Under the pieces are notes generated by a model. The model saw only the letters and a list, made by a program, of their open reading frames with translations. It was not told the origin of the DNA and did no database searches. From Purshia tridentata (taxonomy: Eukaryota; Streptophyta; Magnoliopsida; Rosales; Rosaceae), in assembly GCA_003254885.1 (NCBI GenBank), contig QANT01000333.1:1-64000 (forward strand): a stretch of 64,000 nucleotides of DNA, written 5' to 3'. Below are positions 10,639-23,009 of the stretch, in pieces. Within the stretch, counting starts at the first letter, position 1. Each line of letters begins with the position of its first letter. The translations under genes were made by a program, and so were the position numbers.

Positions 10639-13100
10639 TAGATCATCTCTAATAACACCACTAGCAAGATAGTTAATAAGATAGCATACTAAGGCTCTTG
10701 TTCATGAATGGAAAAAGAAATTTGTTCATCAGGAAAAGATTCATTGAGGCGCAGGGCATCTTCATCCTCACAACTTTCATCAATGAGACATGAGAGAATA
10801 TTAGCAACCACATTTTCACTCCCCTTCTTGTCTCGGATTTCTATGTAAAACTATTGTAACAAGAGTATCCATCTAATCAATCACGGTTTAGCATCAATCT
10901 TAGTCAAAAATTACCTAAGAGTTACATGATCATTACAGTACACAATCACTTTAGAACCAACAAGATAAGAACGAAATTTCTCTAAAGCAAAAATCACAGC
11001 AAGCAACTCTTTTTTGGTTGTAGAATAATTGAGTTAAGCATCAATTTAAGGTCTTGCTTGAATAGTAAATGACATAAGGGATCTTATTCACTGTTTGTCC
11101 TAGAACTGCACCTATAGCATAATTGGAAGCAAAATACATTAATTCAAAACATAAGGATCAATCTAGGCCATGATAATAGGAGCAGATGTTAATTAGTTCA
11201 CGTGTCAAGGTATTAAAGGCATCTAAACAAGCTTTATCGAAATCAAAAACAACATTTTTAACAGATAGATTGCATAATATTGTTTGAATTATCTTGGAAA
11301 AATCCTTGATAAAATGGCGGTAAAAACCTACATGTCCTAGAAAACTCCTTACTCCTTTCACTGAAGTATCTGCAACAAGTTAAAGATCAAATCAATCTTT
11401 GCTTTGTCTACTCCAATATATTTGCTAGAAATAACATAACCCAACACAATACCTTGGCTTACCATGAAGTGGCACTTCTTCCAATTAAGAATCATCTTCA
11501 TTTTTGGGCACCTTTCAAGCACGTACTAGAGACAAAAGATGAAGAAAATCATCAAAAGAGTAACACAAAAACTAAAAGATCATCCATAAATACCTCAATC
11601 TATCGATCATGTCTGAAAACATAGCCATCATACACCTTTGGAATGTAGCTGGAGCATGGCACAAACCAAATGACATCCTTCTATAAGCAAATGTACCAAA
11701 AGAATAGGTGAATGCCGTCTTTTCTTGATCTTCTAGGGCAATTGTAATTTGATTATAACTTGAAAAACCATCAATAAAACAGTATATATGAGTGACCAAC
11801 TAATCTTTCAAGCATTTTATCAATAAAACGTAAATTAAAGTGATCTTGTGGTCATTATTGTTTGTCACAAGCTCATTGTTCTCATTCTTAACCACTGTAA
11901 TTTCAAACTTCTTTGGTACCACTTGGACTGGACTAGACCAACTAATCTTTCAAGCATTTTATCAATAAAAGGTAAATTAAAGTGATCTTGTGGTCATTAT
12001 TGTTTGTCACAAGCTCATTGTTCTCATTCTTAACCACTGTGATTTCAAACTTCTTTGGTACCACTTGGACTGGACTCATGGACCCATTTGCTATTTGAGA
12101 TTGGGTAAAACGTATAGTACAAACCTCAATCTATGCCACCGAGTTGGCGCGCACACTAGCATAACATCCATCTTCTTGCTGAGTGCTGCAATTTGCCTTG
12201 CCATGTCATCATTCTGATTCAGTTTGTATTCTCCAGAATGCTTTCCTCGACCATCTCTTTGCTCTGAATTGGATCCAAGCATCTCATAAATGTCGTAGGC
12301 CTCTTGAGGAGCCTTTTTGAACATAGCACCACCTGCAGAATTATCAGTGATAAATTGAAAACTTTGGGTTAATCCATCATAAAAAAATTGCATTTGCAAC
12401 TCTAAGGTGTAACCATTATAGGGACACTAAAGTAATAGCATTTTATAACACCCCACGCCTCATGGAATGGTTCACCCTCAGCATGTATTAATGTTGAAAT
12501 TTGTCTTTTGAATGCTCTGTTCTTCTTATACGAATAAAACTTTGCTACACATTTATTATAAATGCATCCTAAGTAATGAGTGAACCTTATGTCAACGACA
12601 TCAACCAGAACTTAGCATTATCGTTCAGGGTAATGGAAAACATATCATCTTCAATTGATCTTCAATTACACCTTGTAAAGGAAAAGTGCTAACAGTAGCA
12701 TAGAATTCTTTCATGAAAGTCAAAGGATCCTAACTAGGTAAACCATGAATTTTCAGAAGCACATGAAAGTGTAAAGATTTAAGTTCATAGTTTCTAGCCA
12801 TAGTTGCGAACACAATGATGGTGAAGTAGGAATGATTGGGCAAGCTAATTCCTCCAAATGGCGGGCATCCTCATTGTCATTTGCCATTGCTTCGAGCTGC
12901 TCCTCTTTCTCGAATGAAGAAGTATCAATGGAGCTTGAATTAGATTTGAAATCCAATTCGTTTTCCATCGGTTCCTTTTTCTTCGTTAGGAGACTTTCGA
13001 TGTTATCATTCAATGGAAGCACATCTCATTTTTGGGATCGGCGTCCTTGCATCCACTACCTAAAAAAAGTTACAGAAATTAGATAATTGAAACAAAATAA
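10639..13100 (-). pseudogene. Ty3/gypsy gag-pol (Athila/Tat-like), decayed and interrupted
   Basis: Minus-strand fragments follow the order of a gypsy polyprotein. An acidic N-terminal gag piece lies at 12753-13022. A gag region at 12091-12399 has FYDGLTQ, the AGGA motif, EAYDIYEML and QIAALSKKMD, typical of non-chromodomain gypsy elements. RT lies at 11572-11799 (FIDGFSSYNQI, EKTAFTYSFGTFAYRRMSFGLCHAPATFQRCM). The RT/RNase H linker is at 11158-11361 (SFLGHVGFYRHFIKDFS). The RNase H end is near 10690-10960 (DAKPRLIRW, then RDKKGSENVVA). Stops and frameshifts are frequent. Integrase is absent because the frame is cut at 10639 by copy C. On the 5' side, copy D interrupts the element, and its primer-binding site and LTR continue at 15193-15302 and 21097-22500. 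Confidence 0.85.
11794..12077 (-). repeat. 142-bp tandem duplication in gypsy RT
   Basis: Copies 11794-11935 and 11936-12077 are nearly identical, starting GACCAACTAATCTTTCAAGC and ending GGACTGGACT. They duplicate the strand encoding the start of the RT domain. 142 is not a multiple of three, so the duplication alone breaks the frame. Confidence 0.9.
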
Positions 13101-15192
13101 TGTAGCGCCTAGAAACCTCAGGGCATGAGATTTTAGAAATAATCGAATACGAACTTTGCATTTGAATGAGCTAGAACCATTTACAATATGTATTTCAAAT
13201 TCATTTCTATGAAGATACAATTTGTACAAAATTCAATTTACAAATCAGAGTGCCAGTTTGCCATGTTCTCTTGCCCTCTGCTTCCTCAGTCTGCTCAATC
13301 TACAAAACTATAACCACACTACACCATATCCAATGGTGCACCGGGTGAACCACAAAAACCCGTTAAGTTCACTAGAGCTAGTATGAGTGAATAAACAATA
13401 AACCTCAACAATTCAACAATAATCAAATTAACAGCGTAAATAAGCAAAACCGCAATTTCAGCATAATTAATCATAACTTAACACTTCAATAATTACTTCA
13501 TTTCCATGACCAATCCAAACTGGCCAACTACAATCGATCCTTAGTTGATCATTCCAACGAGAACATCCATATCTAATTCTATGATCTGGGCTCACCACTG
13601 TACCATTACCATAGCACATCTAGGCTGACTGCCAAATGCTAGGAACCATTGTACTGTTACCATAACACACCCAGGCTCACAGCCAAATGCTACGATCGAT
13701 AATATACTTTGGTGCACTGCCACACATACAATCATTGATGGACTCTCGACCAATCAGATCCAATGACTCAATCCGGCTCACCAGGCCTAACCATTCACTT
13801 CTGGCTACTTAAAAGCCTATTTCACAACTATTAATCTTGATAATCATCAAGATCAATCTTAATCTCTGATCCAAACCTAGGACTTATCCTATTCCGATCA
13901 GACCGTTAAACTTAAGATTCACCATCCAACAATTCAATCCTAGGATGCTATCCTAGACTTTCCAATCCTAGCACACAAGCAATCAATTGGAAACACAAAC
14001 AGACAATCACAAGTTTAATAATAAAACAAAATTCACAATTCATAAAACAGAATGAACCAACTTAATTCAATCACTCACAGTGGTTGCTCGGATATCCAAT
14101 TCGGCAGCAAGAAGGTGCAGAAATACCATTCCAGAGCCCAAGGTACCTGTTAGGGTCAAATAGTTCAACCAATCACACGCAAATCACAATATTAGATCAT
14201 TCAATGGCCAAAACAGTAGTACAGTGGCTGCTTGGCCCCAAATCACCACCAAAAATCACACAAAAACTCACCAAGACATGGAATTGGCTCTAAGTGATCC
14301 TAGGGTGGCTAAACAACACCACAAACCACCCAAATCAACCACCACACACGGCAAAGCCGTGGTGGCCATGGGTGTCAAACCTGTAAAATTACAAATCCTC
14401 ACTTACAACCTAAACAAGCTATACAGAAACGTAGAGCAGGTCGAGGGGATCGAAAACCATACCTCACTCGACAGAAAACATTGTCAGAATCGCCAGAATT
14501 TCACCAGAGAAGCGACGGCCTTAAGAACTTCGATTCGCCACATACAGCGGTCCAATGACCCAATCAAGCACATTAACTTGGTGGGCTCGATGGGAGGAAG
14601 AGTTTTGGGCAGGTAGGAGGTCATGCCATCCTGGAATCGAAGAGTCAACGCCGGCAACACCCATATGGCAAAACTGGGTCTCGGGTTTTCAGGTTTTTCT
14701 GGGAGAACGATGGCCAAGGGAAAGAGGAGGAGGGAGAGACAATCATGATAGGCCAAACACCATGCCCAGCCGCCGCCAGACGAGCACCCACACACCCGTG
14801 ACGAGGGCAGTGGAAGTGAAAGCTTGAGAGAGCTGGGTTGTTTGCGAAAGGAAGAGAGAGAAATCAATTTTTAAAAGTTTTAAACCGACTTTGGTAATTT
14901 AAAATATTAAATTTTACAATTACCAAATCATCTCTCACTTCACACGTCCGTAACTCTCAAACCAACTCCGATTAACGCGTGCTATGTATCTACAAACTCG
15001 TGAGCTTGAGACCTTTCTAACGAGCCTAAAGTTAAAACCAAAGGTCTTCTAGAAAAAAAAGTCAACTTTTGGGTCACACTAATTTTAATACAAAATTTAA
15101 AATTAACCCAAAATTATGTTCTTTTCGAATCAAATCCCGAAAACCTTGAAATTAAACCCAAATAAAATTTAATAAAATTTCAAGGTCTCACA
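13101..15192 (-). mobile_element. Solo long LTR (copy D) with AATAA/AATAG duplication
   Basis: The left edge is TGTAGCGCC at 13101 and the right edge TCTCACA at 15192 (minus strand TGTGAGACC...GGCGCTACA). Flanks are AATAA (13096-13100) and AATAG (15193-15197), a 5-bp duplication with one mismatch. Joining the flanks restores the gypsy leader between gag and the primer-binding site. No gag or pol lies between the ends. The conserved 5' box is at about 14935-15040, after a CT-rich leader. Confidence 0.8.
13594..13695 (-). repeat. 51-bp tandem repeat in LTR copy D
   Basis: Two imperfect units, 13594-13644 and 13645-13695, start ACCACTGTACCATTACCATA and ACCATTGTACTGTTACCATA and share GCCAAATGCTA. 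The repeat lies in roughly the part of the LTR where other copies carry the hairpin cassette, but the sequence is unrelated. Confidence 0.8.
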
Positions 15193-15251
15193 AATAGAAA
15201 CTAAATTCAAGGCATATGTAAGCAAGTAATAATTAAAGAGAACTTTACTTA

Positions 15252-15271
15252 AATCCTCGGCAATGGTGTCG
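15252..15271 (-). other. Gypsy primer-binding site region
   Basis: On the minus strand this reads CGACACCATTGCCGAGGATT, a decayed form of the TGGCGCCGTTGCCGGGGA site common in plant Athila/Tat gypsy elements. It lies just inside the 5' LTR end and upstream of the gag remnants, in the order expected for a minus-strand element. Confidence 0.7.
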
Positions 15272-17644
15272 AAGACTCATTGTATAGATTTTATTCTATC
15301 AATGTCATGCCCTAACACTAGATTAAAGAGTCAATTCTGGATTAAGAAATGAATCACACTCTAATTATAGAATTAATTTCTATAACCAAAATGTGACGTT
15401 GAAAATAAAATAAATTTCTTATTACAACTGAATTCAAGCTTCATCTACAAAATCAACTATACTTTTGTCCTTTACATTTTTCTAAATCAAGCTTCAGTTC
15501 CCGCTTAATCCCATAGACTTCTTTTAATCAGCTTCGTACTAACTCTCGATTAAATACCTGCAAAGTCTATAAGGGGAAGAGCTCAAACTAACAGCTCAGT
15601 AAGGACATAAGACCTTAACAAGTAGAATTGATCAAATTTAAGCTTTACTGAAAAACATACAATATGCTATGGACAATATATAATATAATAATACTATTAA
15701 TGCATGAATGTTATGCAACACTTCCTTGGTTTAATCCCATAATATGGATAACTGATAACTTAATTATAGAACAATCAGACCGCATGTCTCATACCATGCA
15801 TTTTACCACTATGGTCCCAATCACTTTATAATATGGGTTAAAAGTATTATGCATATTGAAATATAAATAACATTGCAATAGTCTTCACTTTAACTGCAGC
15901 TGAAGTGCAAGACATTCTAACTTCGATCGCAACCAAAGGCCCCAATGCGCCTTGGGGTTTAGATCGTTTTATCAATTGTAGCTGAAAGGGCTTCTCTCCC
16001 CTGCGCACACTACGAATTTAAATAATAGAATTTAAATCCTGATCCTCATCACCACAACTCCATTCTCAATGAATCATGATTCACGTTCAAATACATGCAC
16101 GTTCAGATAAATGCACATATATATATATATATAAAATTATATAATTCACATTATAATCAGGTAATTCAAATAGTCATATAATTCACATAATAGCACGTAC
16201 GCATTATTTCTCAACAAAGATTCAATGTGACCAAATCACAAGTTAAGGTTCCTTAAATCCCCCTACCTAGTTTCCAGAGCTCAGCCTGACCTCATACGTC
16301 CATTTGAGAAAATTTTAAGTTGTCTTTTCCATTCCATCATCACTAATTTACTTGAGTGGTCACAATCTCATTTCCAATTCACAATCCACCGTCTTAAGAT
16401 AAACCTAAATTCCTTAATCCAAATACCTTCACAAATTACAGAAATAAATCTTACATTCGGCTCAAAATGTCCCGGGTTAAACTTTGTAAGAAACCGACGA
16501 CACAGAGGTTTAGGAATTGAAATGACCAAAATGCCCTTGAACTGAATCAAGAGTCCCAAGTTACTTTTTAAAGTTACTCTTACCCGATTCTAATCCTTAT
16601 ACAAATGAATTAGAGTCATTCAAAGAATGAGATAAACCATTTCGAAATAAATAGCCTGAGGTTCAGTGGAAATGACCAAAATACCCTTTTGATAAAACGA
16701 GAGCTAGGGTTAATGTTCTGAGGCTATTTCCTTTTGGTAAATGGTTTCGGTTTAATGAATGGGTAGGATTGTGTTTGTACGGTTCGTTTATTTAGAGATT
16801 TAGGTTTAGTTTATGGTTCGGTGACTAGAACGTCATAGGAACGAGAGTTTCCAAACCTAGGTAACTTGTCCAACAATACCCACACTAAACAGAGTTCACA
16901 AGAGTAATAGAAAGGCCATTAAATGACCTAAACAAGCTGCAGTCGCCATGTATGGTGGCTGCCCGGATCGGTTTCACAAGAAAACCCAAATATGAATAAA
17001 TTCGAACCTAGGACTATATTTCTGAGATTTCAATAGCGCAGAATAGAGATTAACAACACTCAAATCACCCCCACCAGTGGCGGAGCTAGTGGTGGCAACA
17101 GCAACAAGGTAGATAAACAAGAGGAATTCAAGTCAATCAAGCTCAAATCAACACAAACATGAAGGGTATGGAAAGAGGATCAAAATTATACCAATTTCAC
17201 ATTGAGCCGCCAATGGGATCGCTGGAAATCAAGAGTGGCAACAGCGAGGTTAGGGTTTTGGATTTGGGGGTTTTTGATTTAGTTTCAATTGAACACATTC
17301 ATACACCAATAAAAAGAGCAGGTTGAGGGGAGAAGAATGGGACCAAAATCAAACCAAATTGCTGGCGAGATGCCGTCGACTTTGGTGACTTCAATTCACC
17401 GAAATAAGTTGTCGGTTAGGCTAATAGAGACCATGGCTGGGCTCATCGGAACTTGGGAAAGAAAACCCAGGTGGTCCGGCCCTCCAATTTCATCAGAAAT
17501 AGCAGATCATCGGCAAATAGGGAATTCAGATCTTTGGCTCGTTTTGGGTGTCCAGGTCTTTCTGGGTATTATGTTGTAACGACCCATACTTTCCTAAATA
17601 AATTTTTAGATGGGACCAAGGTTGACTTTGGGTTCTAGTAAGAT

Positions 17645-17910
17645 TTTAATTTTGATCTTAGGTTCGTTAGGAAGGTCTCGAGCTTAGGTTCGTTGACATG
17701 CAGCATGTCCCGTTTGGAGGTACGGTTTGGAAGTTTTAAACGTGACAAAAGGCCAAAAGTTGACTTTTTAAATTACTTGGTGTTTGGAGTAGACTTTGAC
17801 ATGGTTGCGTAGAGCTCAACTCCACGAGTTCGTAGACACATAGCTTGCATCGTTTGGAGCTACGGTTTGAGAAATACAGAGGTTTAAAGTAAGGGACAAA
17901 CTTGTAATTT
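17645..17910 (+). promoter_or_regulatory. Duplicated conserved 5' box of the long LTR (probable U3 control region)
   Basis: Two related units, about 17645-17770 and 17771-17910, each carry CGTTTGGAG, TACGGTTTG and a GACTTTGAC or GACTTT element upstream of AAACTTGTAATTTTTA. Similar boxes occur as two copies at 8860-9130 and 36895-37190, and as one copy at about 14935-15040, 20700-20830, 23160-23300 and 31495-31620. The position just upstream of a CT-rich leader suggests promoter or enhancer function; that role is inferred. Confidence 0.6.
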
Positions 17911-19593
17911 TTACAAGTGGCTTTTAAAATTCTAGAAAATTCTGAAAGTCTCTTCTCTCTCCTTTATCTTTCTTGCACAATCCCCTACCCCTGTGACTCT
18001 CTCTTCCTCCTCTCCCCTATGCGCGACACCCAGCCCATTGCCGACCAACCCAGACTTGCCGGTGACACCCCCAGCCGCCGACCAGCTCCCTCACCCGTGC
18101 CCTTCTCTCTTTCCTGCTCTCTCTCACTGTGCGCGTGATTGGATCTTCCAGCTCCGGCCACTTCTGGCAACTCCAGGAGGCGGGAACAGTCGGGAAAGCT
18201 CCCTCAGGCGCTAGTCGTCTCGTCCCAATCTTCCTCCTCGCCAGCCGTCCCTACCACGCGCAGTAAAGACCTTGGAAAGCCCAGCTACTCACGAGCTTCC
18301 TTCGTCGATTCCGGCTATTTCCAGCCACGGTTGGCTCAAGTTTTTGGTGGGTTTTCTTCCTCCTTCTATGGGCTTTCTTTTCCCTCTAATTTGGTTGTTT
18401 AATTTTGAGTATTTTGGAAGATTGAATTTTGGGGATTTTGAGACCCATTTCGGATTTGGCCTTGTTTGGGTGAAATTGATGGTTGTTTTGTATAATGTGA
18501 GGTTAAGGATGGATTTGTGGTGATTTGGGACTTGTTTGGTTGCTTGATTTTGAGAATTTTAGAACTTGGATTTTTGGGAGATTATGTCAATTCGGATTTT
18601 GTCAAATTGAGGAGAATTAAGGGTTCTATGGTTCAATTGGTGGTTATGGTACGAAATTGGAGTGAATCGGAACTTAGAGGAATTTCTGTGAGAAATTAGA
18701 AACTTGGAAATTTGGGGTTTGGAAACCATGTTGAATCTCTTGGATCTCTGATTTTGGGTGTTAAATTGAGGTAGTTAATTAATTTCCATACTTAGAAACC
18801 TTCAATTGTGGTTTAGGATGAGAGACTTGAAGTAACTTGAGGAATTTAAAAGTTAGGAATTTGGGGGTTATGCCCATTTTGGGAACTTTTGGTTGCCAAA
18901 ACAATTCTTGGACGAACCCCGGTTGTGGTTGGTAGTGAATAGGATTTAATCGAGTATATTTGACGAGTAATAAGGTTGGTCTTGTTGGATTTCGAGATGA
19001 AAGTGATTTAAAATAGAATTGGGTATATGGGCTTTAAGAGAAATTAGAGATTTTAACCATAGGAAGTTTAAAGAGTTGGGACTCAGTTACGTACGTTTGA
19101 ATTATCATTGAGTCGAGCCTAATTTTGAGTTTTATTCCTCAAATTGTAGCGACAATCCTGAAGTTCAAGGCGATTCGACAAAGGATCAAGGCTAGGCTAC
19201 TTCACTGTAAGTGGACACTTGTTTTATAAATTGTTTTGTTCACTTTATGATTAATTTATCTCTTGATTTTCCTAGTTAAAGGTTGTGGCTTGAATTTTGG
19301 GTTAAAAAATATTTTAGTGAAATCTTGATATAAATGTTATTTGTTATTTGAGCATAGTTTGAGATTTAATGCTTGAAAAGGATTTAATTTAGAAATTTAG
19401 CATATTTGGTTTTATTTGTGCATAGTGGATTTGAATGACTGGTGGATTGGTTTATTGAAAAATTTTTATGGACATTGGTTATTGATTTTAAAGTTTGGGA
19501 AATATTAAGTATTTTTATCTTGGTAAAGGAATTTCTGAAGTTTATGGTTTCAACCCACCCTATTCAATATCCAGTTCAGCATATCAGTTTAGA

Positions 19594-19801
19594 TGGGTCT
19601 TTGGGACCCATCACGGCACACACTTGGGCTTTGGGCTATGTGCCAGAATGCCTTGCCCTTTGAGGGTGACCCTACGTGCACGTATGGCAGATTTATTGGC
19701 CCTGCATGTGTATGACAGACTATGGCTCTGCACATGTGCGGCAGGTTATTGGCCCTGTATGCGTATGGCAGGTTGTGGGCCCTGCGTATGTATGGCAAGT
19801 T
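19594..19801 (+). repeat. Hairpin plus tandem-repeat cassette (copy E)
   Basis: GGGACCCATCACGGCACACA, then GGGC and TGTGCCAGAATGCC, form the hairpin. Four or five units built on CCTGCATGTGTATGACAG or CCTGTATGCGTATGGCAG follow. The copy is more decayed than the one at 24695. Confidence 0.8.
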
Positions 19802-21096
19802 CTTTGGGTAACTATTTGGTTGGAAATTTTTTATTATTATATTAGTTTCATAAGAATGTTTTCAATGGATATAAACTTTCAATTCCGATTTGATGCTTGA
19901 TAGCTTAACTAGTTTTATTAATTTTTCAGAAAATCTCAAAATAGATTTTAAGATACTGATTTACATAAGAGTTATCAATGGATTTTATGAAAATGCTTTA
20001 AATCTAGGGGATTTCAAAGCATGTTTGTGAGGTCTTAGAGGAAAGATTGAATTTAAATGATTTTAAACACTTAATTTTGTTTACGTCCACTCACTGAGAC
20101 CATCTCACGTTTGTTTTTCTTTGTATTGTTATACTTTTCCCTCAAGTACAAGAGATCGCTAAGGTCAGATCATACCCCTTCAAGGCAGAAGCTCTTTAAT
20201 TTAAGTTTATTTCCCGAAGTTGGTTTTTATCTTATTGTTGTAAACTCAAATTAGATATGCTTTGAGAAACTTGTAATGGATTTGAGTTCTGTGGTATTTG
20301 TTGAGATGTTGAATTTGGTCGGAGACTTTTTGGTTGTGGTAGAGGAGCTGTGTGTTTAGAAGTGCTTTCGCAAGTCTCTCTAAAAAGAGTTAGTCCAATT
20401 TCAGGGGAGGTTTTGCCGAATTTTTGGTAGGATTATCCTTAATGTTGGATTCCCGTAGGATCAATCCGAGTTCCAGGGTGGAATTCGGGGTCGGTCTTGT
20501 CATATGTTCACAAGAGAAGGAAGAGGGTGAGGAGGCGAGTTTGGGGAGGCCAAGACCGGCCTCCTCCCACCAGCCAGAGACAGAGACGGCGAACGTGAGA
20601 GAGACGCAGAAGATAGAGAGTTGGAGAGGGCTAGGTGTTTTCGCGAAGGAGAAAGAGGAAAATGAAAGTCTGATTTTTGTTTTTTAGAGCAAATGCAAAA
20701 TTATAAAAGCACCCCTGAACTTTGAACGTTTGTAAAATCCAAACCGTAACTCCAAATCACGTTTCGTTCAAGTCTACGCACTCGTTAAGTCAAAACCTAT
20801 CCAATGAGACTAAGATCACAACTGGGCATTTCATAATTTGTATTGTTCCTCAATGGCCCACTAAAATCCTTAAAATTCCAACTTAATCACCAATAATAAT
20901 TCTGAGGTCTGAAAAACATTCTATAAAATCCTACGACCTCATCTCAATTAATCTTAATTTTCTAAGACCTTAAATCCACTTATTAACAGTTAAAATTTCT
21001 CAAATAAATTCTAGTGTCTCCAAATTAATAACGTAATTATCCTTAAATCACAATTACTTCAAAATTAATTATAACTAATTTTTTCGGGATCTCACA

Positions 21097-22500
21097 ATCA
21101 ATTACTCGCAAGTGCACAAATCAATTATAGTATAAATATGCAAAAACAAAGTCATACCCACACAGATTTGAATAAAAGATACTCACTACTACTACTTAAA
21201 CTTGATCATTGCAAACACTAGTTGTAAACAGAAATTAAACATGTTTGATTTGAGTTTGATTTAAAAGGAATTGAAAGAAACTAGAAAACAAAGTAAACAG
21301 TAAGAAATATTGGATTTAGGTTTTAAAACAATGATAACAAGCACTATTGATTCAACTTCACCATAAAAATCTAATCTCACACCTAAAGTTAAAAAGTATC
21401 CAGTTTAATCAATTTAGAATGTTTGATTTTAATCAAGTACTCAGAAATCACAATTTAACTATGATGTTTAGTTTAAATTATCAAATCTGATTATGTTAAG
21501 TACAAGAAGAACATTAAAGAACCAAGTAAACATTTAAACATGATGTTTGTCTTCAACATCTACTCATTCATTCACTAAACAGTTCAGGTATCAGATGATG
21601 TTTATGTAATATTAAACAAGATTATCAATATGCATGTTCGACTAATGGCCAGAAAACAAGCATAAAGAATCATTTACTTACAAGTGAAACAAACTAGAAA
21701 CTTGAAATAATCAACAAGGAATAATGTTTACTTAAGAACATGAGACTATCTTGTTAGGCTACATCGAAACCCTAGCTATGGAATTAGTTTCACATCATGA
21801 TTGGAAGAACATGCAATTTAATCCAAATAAACGTTTCAAATAGAAGAAACCCTTGAAGAACCAATTATGTTGTTGAAGAGCTCCTCATAGCTTCCTTGAA
21901 AAATGCTTATAGTAAGGATGGAAGATTGCGGCAAAGATGTGTGTCTGGTAGTACGCGGTGAACAACTTCCCCTCAATTTGCTGTGTACGTTCTCCCCTTA
22001 TGTAGACGTGAATTAGGATTTCTAAGGAGCTGAAACAACCTAAGACCATTCATATCCAAATCCAGCCTATTTAAGGAATCCTAATGCAACAAGTATTATC
22101 TTTTCCTTATACAATCTTAACTCTAACAGTCCTTAGCAATTATAATTGAACTATACTAGAATTTAGGCACCTCATAACTGCCCTTAATACCCTAGAACTA
22201 TCCAAAAGCCTTCCTTCCCAAATTGGTGACTTGTGATGCGAGATTTCTTCAATTCCCGCCTAAATTTTCTGAACTGACCAACTGATACTAAAATCAACAT
22301 AACTTCTAGAAAAATTGGAATCTCAAACTGTAAAATTCTCAAGAAAGTTAACTTCCAAAGCTTTCTAACCATAAAAGGCTTGTCACCTGGTTCATTCTGA
22401 GAAGGTGTAGTTTAATCCGAAGATTTGACTATCTGTAAAGGTAATTTTCACGAGATTTCCAATCTTTATAGCTCCAATGGCTTCCATTTAGCTTCTATGT
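21097..22500 (-). mobile_element. 5' LTR of the old gypsy element (right part)
   Basis: Removing copy J joins 15302 to 21102, giving continuous sequence from the primer-binding site into ATTACTCGCAAGTGCACAAAT, a motif often seen at LTR 3' ends of plant gypsy elements. The body is AT-rich with no coding frame. The outer (right) boundary is not clear; about 22500 is an estimate. Confidence 0.55.
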
Positions 22501-22623
22501 TGTAGTGCTAGGCTATTGTATATATAAAAAAACATGTTGAAGGCTAGGTACCTTTGTCGAGTGCTTGGTAATGGTTATCCCCACAAAAAAAAATGGAAAC
22601 ATCCGTCTTAAAGAAAAATGGGA

Positions 22624-22822
22624 AATACTTAGTTCCTTAGTTTTGAGGACATTCTCATGCATTCTGAGTTCCAATAATCTTATAACATGTGTCAATACTT
22701 TCAAAAAACAATAACAATTGATGTATTAAGATATAAGCTTATTTAAAAAAAATGACACATGTTATAAGATTATTGGAACTAAGGATGAGAATGTCCTCAA
22801 AATTGAAGACCCAAGTATTTTT
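22624..22822. mobile_element. Foldback (MITE-like) element
   Basis: Arms at 22624-22694 and 22752-22822 are inverted copies of each other. They include TTTTGAGGACATTCTCAT, TTAGTTCCAATAATCTTATA and ACATGTGTCA, around a loop of about 57 bp. It would fold into one long hairpin. No duplication was identified, so the superfamily is not assigned. Confidence 0.8.
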
Positions 22823-23009
22823 TGTGAAAAACTTTTAATTAATGATTCTAAAATCCACTTTAGCCTCTTAGTACAAATAATGTCCACCTAAGAGTTTTCA
22901 ATGTCAATATGTCTGCTTTGTACAAGTAAAGACTAAGTTATGTTCTATTTCATGTTTTTGGAGCCAAAGTGGACCTTACATAGAGCTCGGTGAAGGTGCC
23001 AAGTGCTCG

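Larger units (their letters stand above)
17575..20502 (+). mobile_element. Solo long LTR (copy E, type 1) with TATGT duplication, nested in copy J
   Basis: It starts TGTAACGACCC at 17575 and ends GGTCTTGTCA at 20502. TATGT occurs at 17570-17574 and 20503-20507. Length is 2928 bp. From 5' to 3': two conserved boxes, a CT-rich leader (17940-18300), an AT-rich body, the hairpin cassette (19594-19801), and the type 1 3' end from about 20340. Short open frames over the leader are GC-rich shadows without known domains. It is younger than copy J, since it sits inside it. Confidence 0.92.
15303..21096 (-). mobile_element. Solo long LTR (copy J, type 3) with ATCAA duplication, split by copy E
   Basis: The left edge is TGTCATGCCC at 15303 and the right edge GATCTCACA at 21096. 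ATCAA is present at both 15298-15302 and 21097-21101. Subtracting the nested copy E and its duplication (17575-20507) leaves about 2.86 kb with no coding domains. The conserved 5' box is at about 20700-20830, next to a purine-rich leader (20508-20690). A GC-rich inverted motif sits near 15935-15960. Its target is the 5' LTR of the old gypsy element, which reads through when J is removed. Confidence 0.88.
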
